64,000 nt of DNA from Miscanthus floridulus. Lineage: Eukaryota > Streptophyta > Magnoliopsida > Poales > Poaceae. Position 1 is the stretch's first letter, and every line of letters starts with the position of its first letter. Location: contig NC_089581.1 in NCBI RefSeq assembly GCF_019320115.1, positions 64,585,310-64,649,309 on the forward strand, written 5' to 3'. Of the stretch, positions 1-10,494 are shown in pieces. The position numbers and the translations under genes were made by a program. The notes beneath the pieces were generated by a model. That model searched no databases. It saw nothing but the letters and a program-made list of their open reading frames with translations, and was not told the origin of the DNA.

Positions 1-1010
1 CCTGTTGTAGCATCCGGTCAGTACATCAGGAGGAGATATAGTTGTTGAAGAAAGACCAGAATATGAACAGTATTTCACACGCATCAGGTGTGAAGTTGAA
101 TCCGCGTCCGGTCAACACGAGGAAGTTAAACGAAAAGGATTGGACTCAAAGCTACGTCCGGTCACAGTGCATCGGATGTGTCCGTTCACCATTTGGGCAT
201 TTTTGGACCTCTCTATACTCGACCAGACTCTGGTTTTCTATGTCTAGTCATTTTCACCGATGAGTCTAGTCGCTTCAACTCGTGTGGATTAGTTCCATTT
301 CTTCTGTAACTATCATGGGGGCCTCATTTATTTCACCTCGTCGCTGCGCTCATGCCTACACCTCCACCACCATGGCCCCGTCATCATATAGCCCATGCAC
401 CCACGCCACCTACATCATGCCACCACGCCACGTCTCTCCTGCATAGCCATCCTCACCCGCCATCGCATGCTCATGCACCACCGCATCATCGCGTTGCCAT
501 CCTCTCACACCGATGGTTTCCCAGCACCACACCTCCTCAGTCACCGCACTGCTTTGTGTCACCTAACCCTAGCCCAAAGGGTAAGCCATCTCCATTGCCT
601 ACCATGTGTTCGACAAATCGTCTCAATCGGCCTTAATTTCAATTCTAATTCCTCTCTCAGTCGTATGACCTTGCAGTGCTATTGTCATTCCTGTGTGGTG
701 TCCGTATGATCGACAACTTATCCCTTCGCATGTCTCGGGATTGTTCTAAGGTAGCAAGCCATATTCACTCATTACTTTCCTACTGCTTGCTTTCCATTAG
801 GTCATTCGCTTCGCTAGTATATAAAGTTGCTTATATATATACCTCCTATTCTATCGTGCAGTCAGTTCGGGTAGTGAGTCTGCTTGGCAGTTGGGCAGTT
901 GGCAGATTTACTCGGGGCCAACCCTATGAGTATGGATTAAGGTCAAGCCTCATGAGTGTCAGTTGGCAGTTGTTTCTTGTTAGTGGCAGTGATTCTTGTC
1001 AGCTTCAGAG
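1..1010 (+). other. Non-coding spacer of element A between pol and the extra ORF
   Basis: No credible ORF is seen. The first 200 bases contain repeated CCGGTCA-type motifs like those in the Sirevirus LTRs of this window. Bases 350-560 are C- and A-rich (CCACC, CATGC) and give spurious Pro/His-rich readings. A TATA-like string lies at about 820-830, but there is no other sign of a promoter. Positions 1-118 are homologous to 9881-9999 on the opposite strand. Confidence 0.6.
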
Positions 1011-3606
1011 ATGGCACATTGCAAAAATGTCGAGGGTGGTCCCAGCGATGAGGATCCAACACCTATGCCTTGACTGACTACTCAGCAAAAAGGAAAGGTG
1101 AAAACAACTACAAAGAAGAAGTGCAAGAGAGATGATATTGAGGCAGAGAGAGCAGCAGTAGTGGCAGCCACCATAGAGCGAGCCAAGAAAGGTGGATCTA
1201 GCAGTGGCATTCATATAGGCGATCAGTTATCACCGCCTCAAAGTGTCACCGTTGAGAGGATTGAGGCTAGTCTTGGTAGTCCACCCATGACCATCATGCT
1301 TGGAGGACGGCATGTCTCTTTAGAGTAGAGTCAGACTCAGGGGGTGACTAAGCAACAGACATAGTCGGTAGAGCAGATAGAGGATGCTCAATAGGGAGAG
1401 TAGGTTGAGGAGACAGAGCAGGCAACATAGCCACAACTTTGATGCTTTAGTTGCACACGCACTCATGTGTCACCAAGGCCTTAGACACAAAGGCGGGGCT
1501 CTCATCCACCTCCTAGACCACAGGGTCCACCTCTGGTTGTTCACATTGACCTAAGGACAGCCATAGCTAGATAGGTGCAGCAACTATGGTTCGTATAGTT
1601 TGAGGATTAGTTTCCACCAAGGCGGGATGAGCGTGCCTTAGAGCACTTCTACACTGTGTTGCAGGAGGACTTCTATAGTGCATATCTTAATAGTGGTGTT
1701 GCCTTTAGATCTCAGCAAGTCTGCTCCTTAGAGTCTCTAGTTGCAGCTACAGGCAAGCAAATCTGTCCTCACCTCACTTATCTATAGGCTTGTCAGATCT
1801 CCTTGGACGGACTAGTTGATATGTTCTATCTTGGGTCCATGAGTTCTACTCCTCCTTATGGATTGAACCGAGACACAGGTTTATTCATTTTGCTTTCCAA
1901 GGGCATGACTATAGGCTCCGGAGCTTGAGGGTTAGAGAGATACTGAGGATTCTAGAGTCATCTATTCGTCTTCATGAGGCATGCTATGGACAGACGGAGC
2001 CTCCAAGACGCCCTCACGGTGGACTTATGCCACCTATAGATCTTGTCAGACCTTGCTTCATAGAGCCATTTGGCACAGGGTCAAGCAGGACACCACATGA
2101 CCATACATCTACATCTTGGCTCCTTGATGCTATTATGAGGAGGACTCTGCTTTCGAGGATGGGCTACCACAAGGGCCTGACTCAAATTTAGCTATGGCTA
2201 GTGTATTACCTGGTGTCTCAGACTATCTTTGATATTTGGGATGTGATGCTTTCAGAGATGGAGGACACACTAGAAGAGGGCTTCAGAGGTCACCATTAGC
2301 TACCTATGCTCATTAGATCACCTTCTTACTTCAAAAGGCAGTTCCACATAAGTTCCTAGAGACAATGGCAGAGTGGATAGGTGCGACTACTATGTTTTCA
2401 TAGTATAACATGAACCAGATGCTATGTCATAGTCGTGCGAGGACACCTCACCAGTCGAGTCATCGCCCAGAGGTACCAGAGACAGCAGCTCAGTAGGATG
2501 AGATCATCAGGGGCATCATAGAGACAGAGGAGGAGGAGCTTGATGCACAGCAGAAAGATGAGGCCGAAAGCGACCCGAGTGATAGCTCAGACAATGACTA
2601 TCAGCCGATTCCATAGATGGCACCTTGTCCACACAACAGAGAGGCTAGTGGCTCTAGCTTAGCTCTACCATAGCCATTGCAGACCAACCTAGCACTCCTA
2701 GCTATACTTAAGTGGATGAGGTAGGACCAGGCATGCTAGACACAGGAGACCGTAGCTGCACTTGCTCAGGTCCAGGCATGACAGGATGAGTTTTAGCAGT
2801 AGCAGCAGGCCATGCAGTAGTAGCAGCTTATGATTTAGTAGCAGTTACTCAGCTTTATGCAGCATGTATTCACTACTATTGGGGTTGATCCTCAGCAGTC
2901 TACATTTTAGATAGGCTAGCCTACCACCACCCCTCTAGTGACTCTAGTTGTACAGCCCAATGGGCTTTTGAGTCCAAGACAACTAGCTCCTCAGTTTGCC
3001 TCACCTATAGAGCAGTTGTCTCAATGGTTTGCTTCACCAAGGATAGCTCAGGGTCTACACTTTACCCCTGTTGTTACGGGCTTCACTCCGACTCAAACTT
3101 CTTTGATGTTAGTGATGAACACCCTAGTCTCTAGGAGTCTCGACACTACCTTTAGTGAGCTTATAGGGTAGCCTACACCTCTAGTGTTCTGAGTCTATGT
3201 CCCTACAATAGCTGCTCTAGTTACTAGGACTACCAAGACGATTTCATCGTCTGTTGCATCATCTGAGCCACATCAGACAATCACTCCTACACTTGAGGCT
3301 TCAGCGATAGCGAAAGCGATAGATGTGGCTCCCCTTCCTACAATGACACCTACAGAGTCATAGGCTACGCTAGTTACTGACTAGACCTAGACCGCTTCAC
3401 CTTCACTTCTAGCTACAAAGGGTTAGACCCCTCAAAGTTTAGGGTTAGAGGATGATGCAGCTCGGTTCTAGATCTCTCATCGCACCTCAATGCCCGACTT
3501 GACTACTCTTGTCCCGCCATCTGACCATTAGGTTTTGGTGCTTGACACCAAAGGGGGAGAGGGACCGAGTATGTTAGATTTAGGGGAGCGTGTGAGATGG
3601 ACTTGA
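1011..3606 (+). pseudogene. Extra (env-like position) ORF of element A, riddled with amber codons
   Basis: Reading starts at ATG 1011 (MAHCKN...), passes a Lys-rich basic stretch (about 1098-1200), then Gln-rich and Ser/Pro/Thr-rich segments. It ends with a DTKGGEG-like tail at 3550-3575 and a TGA at 3604-3606. The original would be about 860 codons. The start and end frames differ, so there is at least one indel. Dozens of in-frame stops are present and nearly all are TAG where a Gln would suit the context, for example the run near 2790-2840. I recognise no catalytic domain, signal peptide or membrane segment. Position after pol and before the PPT is that of the extra/env-like ORF of Sireviruses. 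The KGGE tail resembles unclassified 'plant transposon protein' ORFs of grasses. Function unknown. Confidence 0.6.
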
Positions 3607-3977
3607 TTGTTTTGGTCTTTCATGTGTGATACTTTGTGCATTCACATTTACTTTCATGCATTGTATTATATACATGTGAGGGTGAGACTTATGTGACATG
3701 TGTGCTCTCTACATTGTTTTATATATGTCATGTCACTTGGTTATGCTCATTGGTTTTGCTTCCATGTTTTACTTCGATTCAAATGAGCTTTACTTCATGT
3801 ACTCATACTTAATTCATATCTTTTGAGTACACCATATTGGCTTGGGTCATATAAGCATGTCTAATCCTTTTGTTCTTATTATCAAAAGCTTATGTGAACT
3901 AAGCATGTTGAAAACCTCACTCATCTCTTTTACATACTCGAGGTTGTGTTGTTATCAATCACCAAAAAGGTGAAGAT
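3607..3977 (+). other. 3' untranslated spacer and polypurine tract of element A
   Basis: AT-rich spacer without an ORF. It ends with a purine run at 3963-3976 (aaaaaggtgaaga) directly before the LTR start TGAAAG. Compared with the same position in element B (aaaaagggggag) the G-run is interrupted, so the tract looks degenerate. Confidence 0.7.
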
Positions 3978-5558
3978 TGAAAGCATCTAGGCCCCCAGAT
4001 GGGTTTCGGTGATTAATGATGACACGAGATTACTATGACTAACGTGTGTTTTGCAGAGGCAATTTAAGTTAGGTCATGGTAATGGAAATTGATTAGGCAA
4101 TCATGGTTGTCATGCCCCTATTGATGGAAATCATTTTGGTTTTCAAAGGATGGACGACAAGGTTAAGGATAGACTAGTTCTAAGTGTCGTTTGGTATTAG
4201 AGAGACACTTAGAGTAGTTTAGGACTTTGTTTTTCCTTTGGCCATACTATTAAGGGGGTATAGACTAGTAGCTTAACCTAGGTGAGTCTAATGGAATAGG
4301 TGTAGTGCACACTTGTCAAACTTAGCACTAGGTAGCTCAGGAATAGCCCTAAGATCGATAGAAGTCAACTTCATTCACAAAGAATTTCAAATTGGAAGTA
4401 AATGGAGAGTCAAATGACTGACCAGACGCTGGTTTGGTTGTGACCGGATAAAGCTTGGAGAGTCCAGTCAGTTCATTTGATTGACAACAGTAGTCAGAGT
4501 GCGACCGGATGCTGGATACCAGTGCTCACCGGACATGATGCTAGCCGTATCTGTAGCAGCGTGGATAGGCTATTGACCACGGACCAGACATTGAACAGAG
4601 AAATGACCGGACTCTGGGTGCTAGCGTCTGGTCAACATCAGTAAGGTTCTAGAGAGGGTTTTTGATGACTGGACGCATCCGATGAGTGCTAACTGGACGC
4701 AGGCCAGAGTCCGATCAAAGCAAATGGCTCTTTCTAACATGCTGACGTATTACACTGATCGGTGCATCCGGTCACCTTGACCGGGTGTCCGGTCATCCCA
4801 ATACTTGCTGAGTTGGACCTCAACCGTTATGTTTTGAATGGGGGTATAAATACATATCCCACTCGTCCATTTGAGGTCTCTTTGCCCATTTGTTCAGCTG
4901 AGAAACACCTTTGGAGTGCAAGGGAGAGCAAGAGCCTAGTGGGGTGATTGAGATTTGATAATCCAAGATTAAGGACCTCATTAGTGCATAGGGAGTAGCA
5001 AGTGTGCATCTACCTTACTCATTAGGCTTGTCTTGGTCAAGTGAGAGTTTGTGCTTGTTACTCTTGGTGATCACCATCACCTAGATGGCCCGGTGGTGAT
5101 TGGGAGCTTGGTGATCATCCGGCGGAGCTTGTGGATGACCCAAGTCATTTTGTGAGCGGTTGTGGGCAATTCACCACGACAAAGTGTCAAAGAATCAGCC
5201 CATAGAGAGCACTTGATCCTTGTGCGGATCAAGGGGGAGCTACACCCTTGCGTAGGTGCTCCAACAAGGACTAGTGGAGAGTGGCGACTCTCCGATACCT
5301 CAGGAAAACATCGCCATGTTCCTTTCCCTCACTTTATTTTGAGCATTTGCATTTGAGCAATTCATTTCATGTCTTTACATTCCTAGAGTTGTCATGCTAG
5401 AGTAGGATTGGAACCTAGGGTGCAAAACTTTTGTGCAGGAGAACAATAGAAACACATTCTAGACACAAGGGGTGAAATGGGCTAAGTGTAAGGCTTAATT
5501 ATTGCAAAAATTTAGAATTAGCCCAATTCACCCCCTCTTGGGCATCTTGATCCTTTCA
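3978..5558 (+). repeat. 3' LTR of element A (1581 bp)
   Basis: Bounded by the short inverted ends TGAAAG and CTTTCA. The U3 part (4390-4800) holds many diverged copies of CCGGAC/TCCGGTC half-palindromes, followed by a TATA box at 4845-4852. The terminal 650 bp match the reverse complement of the element C LTR (16183-16926). C lacks about 840 bp that are present here, including the palindromes and TATA box. Confidence 0.85.
4845..4852 (+). promoter_or_regulatory. TATA box of LTR A
   Basis: TATAAATA in a GGGG-tataaata-CATATCC context, downstream of the CCGGTC-rich cluster, as expected for U3/R of Sirevirus LTRs. Confidence 0.7.
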
Positions 5559-5560
5559 TA

Positions 5561-6723
5561 TATGTTGAGCAACCTCCGGGTTTTGAAGATGACAAGAAGC
5601 CCGACCATGTGTACAAGCTAAAGAAGGCATTGTATGGCTTGAAGCAAGCACCTAGAGTATGGTATGAGAGATTGAGGGACTTCCTACTCTCTAAAGGGTT
5701 CATGATGGGCAAGGTTGACACCACTCTTTTCACCAAGAAGATTGGTAAAATTTATTTGTGTTGCAAATCTATGTTGATGATATCATATTTGGATCAACCA
5801 ATCAAGACTTTTGTGAAAAGTTTGGAAAGAAGATGGCTAATGAGTTTGAAATGTCCATGATTGGAGAGTTAAATTACTTCCTTGGTCTTCAAATCAAGCA
5901 ATTTAATAATGGTACATTTATGAGTCAAGGCAAGTACATCAAAGACATGCTCAAGAAGTTTGGCATGAGTGATAGCAAAGCCATTAGTAAACCAATGGGA
6001 ACAAATGGCAACTTGGATAGTAATGCAAGTGGCGATATGGTGGATCAAAAATTGTATTGGTCCATGATTGGAAGCCTACTCTATGTGATCGCATCAAGGC
6101 CGGATGTCATGTTTAGTGTATGCATGTGTGCAAGATTTCAAGCCTTACCAAAAGAAAGTCATTTAAAGGCTACAAAGAGAATATTGAGGTACTTGAAGCA
6201 TACACAAAATGTTAGTTTGTGGTATCCCAAAGGAGCAAAGTTTGAGCTAGTTGGTTATTCTAACTTGGATTATGCGGGATGCAAGGTTGAAAGGAAGAGC
6301 ACCTCGGGCACATGTCAATTGTTGGGAAGATCACTTGTTTCATGGTCATCAAGGAAGCAAAATAGTGTTATATTATCAACCATCAAAGCCGAATACATAT
6401 CCACCGGTAGTTGTTGTGCACAAATACTTTGGATGATGGCCACCTTGAATGACTTTGGAATCAAGTTCAAGAAAGTGCCATTGCTATGTGACAATGAGAG
6501 TGCAATCAAGTTAACCAACAATTCGGTTCAACATGCAAGAACAAAGCACATTGATGTCCGCCATCATTTCATAAGAGATCACCAACAAAAAGGGGACATT
6601 TGCATTGAGAGTGTAGGCACCGAAGATCAACTTGCCGATATATTCACCAAGCCATTAGATGAGAAAAGGTTTTGCAAGCTAAGAAATGAGTTGAATGTAT
6701 TGGATTTCTCAAATATGTGTTGA
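5561..6723 (+). pseudogene. Element B pol fragment: Copia reverse transcriptase and RNase H
   Basis: The reading begins in the middle of RT (YVEQPPGFED at 5561), includes ALYGLKQAPR (about 5630-5660), then a frameshift near 5755. It continues as QIYVDDIIFGS with the catalytic YVDD at 5770-5781. The Copia RNase H follows, with PLLCDNESAIKL near 6480 and HIDVRHHFIRDH near 6550. The frame ends FSNMC at a TGA (6721-6723). The missing N-terminal half of RT lies beyond element A. Apart from the frameshift the 3' frame (5758-6723, 321 codons) is open, so B is younger or less mutated than A or C. These enzymes would copy element RNA into DNA inside virus-like particles; here they cannot be made. Confidence 0.88.
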
Positions 6724-7862
6724 TGCACCTCCCCACTTATATGACATGCCTCTCCTTCAAACAATCCAAGGTAAAAGTTAATTGGCATGGAATACATCCT
6801 TGCTAAGGACATGTTTAGTGCATCTAGTCATTTTCACATTTAATAGGCTCATTCATGAAAATCAAATGATTTTGATGTTTGTATGGTACCACTATTACTT
6901 CTATGCTTAATTTGGTCTAGTGGTAGCATATGACATATTTGTGGGCTTGTAAACCTAGTGATTGATCTAGAAAATGAGCTATAAGTGTTTAACTCAACAT
7001 GGTACAAGATAACCCTTATTTGAAGGTGTGAAGAAGCTTGTCCTTGGATCAAACCGAGTTAAATATCTTTGGCAAGTGATCTAGATTGGACCAAATTTAG
7101 GAAAATGATCCTCATCCCATTGATTGACATTGATAATCTCAACCTATTTAAAATTAAACCTTTGAGGTCATTGATGACAAAGGGGGAGAAATAGTGTACA
7201 AAGAAAGTGAAAAGATAACAAAGGGGGAGAAATTGAGAAATTGACATAGGAGGAGAGATATGATAAAGTAAGGGATCAATTAAAATTTTGAGCACACAAG
7301 TAGGGGCAACAAGCTCATAAACTTGGTGGATGCATTTGAATGTGCATTTCATATGTTTGCTTGCATGGCACAAGTTTTAAATTTCAATATTTATGCTTGC
7401 GTGGTATATGCTAGTTATAGGATTGAATGATGAAATGAAAAACTAGCATGCATAGGTTAAGAAACTAGACTTATGTTCATTTTATGGAAACTAGACCCTT
7501 GCTTCTAATGTTGTTCTCATAGGGTATTCTAGTTTTTGTGTATATCTAGTTACTAATGGTGCTAAGGATGGTATATTGGTGCACTCCAATTGGTATCATG
7601 CTTCAAAGGTCCATCTCTTATACCTTAGCATCATTTGGTAGACACTGTCTCCTATATTTCCTATCTAAGCATATGTTAAAGCTATAATCCAAACTCTTAG
7701 CACATATATAGGGGGAGCAATTGCTACCATTTGGGATTCATGAAACTTGTCCATATTCTTTTACACATGGTAAATATGCTTAAGCAAGCAACATGGATTC
7801 AAATGAATTTCAATTCATATCTTTGTGAAAGGATTGTCATCAATTACCAAAAAGGGGGAGAT
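6724..7862 (+). other. 3' spacer of element B with multiple polypurine tracts
   Basis: No ORF is supported. Purine tracts of the form AAAGGGGGAGA occur at about 7180, 7220 and 7850. The last directly abuts the LTR and is the functional PPT by position. Reiterated PPT-like tracts upstream of the 3' LTR are a known habit of Sireviruses. Confidence 0.7.
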
Positions 7863-8349
7863 TGAAAGCTCTAGTTTGGTTTTGGTGAATTGATGAAACC
7901 CTAAGCACTAACCTAGTTTATCAAAGTGATTATGAGATAGGCAGCACTACTCCAAGTGATGAAGCAATGGTGAAAATCATGATGATTGTGATGGCATGGT
8001 GATGATCAAATGCTTGGACTTGGAAAAGAAGAAAGAGAAAAACAAAAAGCTCAAGGCAAAGGTGAAACTTGATAGGAGCTTTCTCATTTTGGTGATCGAG
8101 ACACTTAGTGAGTGTGATCACATTTAGGATTGATAGCCGTACTATTAAGAGGGGTGAAACTCGTATTGAAATGTGGTTATTAAAGTGCCACTAGATGCTC
8201 TAACTCATTGCATATGCATTTAGGATCTAGTGGAATGCTAACACCCTTGAAAACATTTGTGAAAATATTCTAACACATGTGCACAAGGTGATACACTTGG
8301 TGGTTGGCACATTTGAGCAAGGATAAAGAAGATAGAGTTGAAAAGGAGT

Positions 8350-8945
8350 TAGTCGCGCTGGTCATAGAGTGACCGGACACGTCCAAAATTGGGATCGGAC
8401 GTGTCTGGTATTTTATCCAGTCTTGGGGTAGTCAGATAGAAGTGACTGAACACATCCAGAATCAGGACCGGACACGTCCGATATTTGGACCCGAGGTGAG
8501 CGACTAAGTAAAAGTGATAGGACTCTAGCTTAGGGGAGTGACCGGATGCCGACGAGTTACTGTTTAGCGTTAGGTCAAAGTGATATAGCCCGATGCAGGA
8601 TTGCAGAGAGCGACCGGATGCATCTGGTGTGAACCAACAAGTCTTGGGTTTTCAGCACAATAATTCATCGAACATTGGGAGTGCCTAGTCCGGTGTGATC
8701 GGACGCGTCCGGTCATCCCAGAGCGGCTCTAGGAGCTCTCTAGGCTCGACCTGACACTGCATCTCCTGGGTCCGGTTGTTTTCTAACAGCGTAATCGATC
8801 ACATAGTATTACTGTGCGTAGAGATAGCCATTGGGTGCCAATGGTTAAAACAATTTGAAAGGGACACATGGTCATCAGGCTATGACCGGATGCAATGACT
8901 GGATGTGTTCGGTGCACATGACCTGCATGTCCGGTCGTCTCGTAG
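8350..8945 (+). repeat. Cluster of CCGGAC/GTCCGG palindromic motifs in LTR B
   Basis: At least eight near-copies of ACCGGAC...GTCCGGT half-sites are visible. The best full palindrome is CGGACGCGTCCG at 8700-8711. Clustered CG-rich palindromes upstream of the TATA box are described for Sirevirus LTRs. Several copies here look decayed by C-to-T change. Confidence 0.65.
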
Positions 8946-8988
8946 TCAGCCCAATAATTGAGCCAACGGCTCTATTGTTTGGGGTGTC

Positions 8989-8996
8989 TATAAATA
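8989..8996 (+). promoter_or_regulatory. TATA box of LTR B
   Basis: TATAAATA preceded by GGGGTGTC, about 280 bp downstream of the best palindrome and in the same relative place as the LTR A TATA box. Confidence 0.7.
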
Positions 8997-9880
8997 TCGT
9001 TTGGCTGGCTCTAGCTCACTCTCTTGGCCATTTGCATTGACATAGCAACCTTGTGAGCTTAGCCAAAGCCCTCCCACTCATCTCTATATTTGATTCATCA
9101 TCTTTGTGAGATTGGGAGATAATCCAAGTGCATTGCTTGAGTGTTTGCATCTAGAGGCACTTGGTATTCGTGTTTCTCTATGGGTTTGGCTTGTTACTCT
9201 TGGTGGTTGCCACCACCTAGATGGCTTAGAGCAGCAAGGATCATTGAGCGGAGGTTAGTGATTGTCTCTGGCTCCGATCATGGTGATTGTGAGGGGTTTT
9301 TTATCTTTCCCTAGCGGAGAGCCAAAAGGTACTCTAGTAAATTTCTCATGGCTTGTGTGATCCTCATCTTGTGTTGGTTGTGAGGCACCCTGTTGAGGGC
9401 TTGGCGTGTGATGACAATTAGCACATGAATCTTCAAGTGAGTGAATCACCACAACAGGGACTAGCTTGCCGGCAAGCAAGTGAACCTCGGAGAAAAAATC
9501 ATTGTGTCTTGATTGTCTCCTTGGTATTCATTGGTATTCACTCATTGGTCACTTGCCACGGTGGTATACCTCTTTACCACTCTCTTGTATTTCATTATAC
9601 ATTCACTTGGATAGAGCTAGTGGTAGTTAAGACTAGATAGTGTATCATTTAATTGTATTACTCTCACTAGGTTGATCACCTAGGTGTATATTAGTGACAT
9701 AGCTTTGTTGTGATATACTAGAGATCATAGAAAATAGAATTGGGTAGGTGGCTTGCAACCTCAAACATAGTGCTAGCACAAAATTTGTTTCGCTATCTTA
9801 TTGACTAATCATTTATTTTAGTATTGTTGTAGAAATTTTTAATAGGCTATCCACCCTCCTCTAGCCATTAGGACCTTTCA

Positions 9881-10494
9881 CGCCGACCGAACATGGATTC
9901 AAGTTGTCACCAAACGTATGTGGAACACTGTTCATCGTCTGGTCTTTCTTCAGCAACTGCATCTCCTCCTGATGTAATGACCAAACGCTGCAAAGGGTGA
10001 GTCCGGTCCCTCTTCAGCTGCTGTTATCCTCCTTCATGATGCTTTCTCCCAATCAAGTCCTAACTCCAATAAGACCCAAATAAACACCAATTGGGATAGA
10101 TATGAGACACCTCTCTCAAACCCTCAAAATTTTTAAAATAATTTGCCTTCGGCTATAGATCTTTCTAGAAAAATAGGCAACAAGAGAGTCAAGGAGCAAC
10201 ATGTGGCAACTCAATAGGGTTTATAACCAATAGGATCTTCAAATGCTCTTCCTATTTATTGACGAACACAACAGATGCTCAAAAGATAACCGAAAAGAAA
10301 CAACAAACCAACACACATGCATATGTAATGCAATACTTGAAAGAAAATCTAGTTGCTTGTCAAGTTTGATCCAAGGTTAAGCTTTTTCATACACTTTTCA
10401 GCGGTAATCTTAACCATGTTAGACAAGCCCTAAGTGCATTACTAAAAATTAAACATGTTTTATATTACAATGCAATGCAAGGGACAACACAAGC
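9881..10494 (-). other. 3' spacer of element C
   Basis: Non-coding. Positions 9881-9999 match, reversed, the first bases of the window, showing that C and A are the same family downstream of pol. No LTR is present here, so C is cut at 9881 by the insertion of B. Confidence 0.65.

Larger units (their letters stand above)
1..5558 (+). mobile_element. Element A: Sirevirus-type Copia retrotransposon, 3' part only
   Basis: This is the 3' portion of a Copia element: internal spacer, a long extra ORF (1011-3606), a degenerate polypurine tract, then the 3' LTR. Its pol and 5' LTR lie left of the window. The first ~118 bases match, at roughly 80% by eye, the reverse complement of 9881-9999. That stretch lies downstream of RNase H in element C, so this region follows pol in the same family. 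A ends with CTTTCA at 5558 and reverse transcriptase sequence of another element starts at once, so A is inserted in element B. The duplicated target is expected to be tatat (5559-5563); the other copy is outside the window. The Sirevirus assignment is inferred from LTR palindromes, the PPT style and relatedness to C. Confidence 0.8.
5559..9880 (+). mobile_element. Element B: Sirevirus-type Copia retrotransposon, 3' part (interrupted by A)
   Basis: Contains the end of reverse transcriptase, RNase H, a 1.1 kb 3' spacer with several polypurine tracts, and a complete 3' LTR (7863-9880). The 5' half (5' LTR, gag, protease, integrase, start of RT) lies left of element A, outside the window. B has no extra ORF between RNase H and the LTR, unlike A. 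Its right flank (9881 on) is the 3' spacer of element C, so B is inserted in C; the expected duplication is cgccg (9881-9885). Confidence 0.85.
7863..9880 (+). repeat. 3' LTR of element B (2018 bp)
   Basis: Starts TGAAAG after the PPT and ends CTTTCA at 9880. It is a different subfamily from LTR A: only termini, PPT context and overall layout are alike. U3 (8350-8940) is packed with CCGGAC/GTCCGG half-sites. A TATA box follows at 8989-8996. Confidence 0.85.

Noticed and set aside
352..709. Pro/His-rich overlapping ORFs
   Set aside because: They arise from CCACC and CATGC simple sequence in the spacer of A, in two frames at once, with no conservation signal.
820..835. TATA box of a 5' LTR at the window start
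   Set aside because: Homology of 1-118 to the C spacer shows this region is internal to the element, and no PBS follows.
5559..5600. A 5' LTR followed directly by RT as one rearranged element
   Set aside because: LTR A and LTR B are different subfamilies and no PBS follows 5558, so the simpler reading is insertion of A into B.
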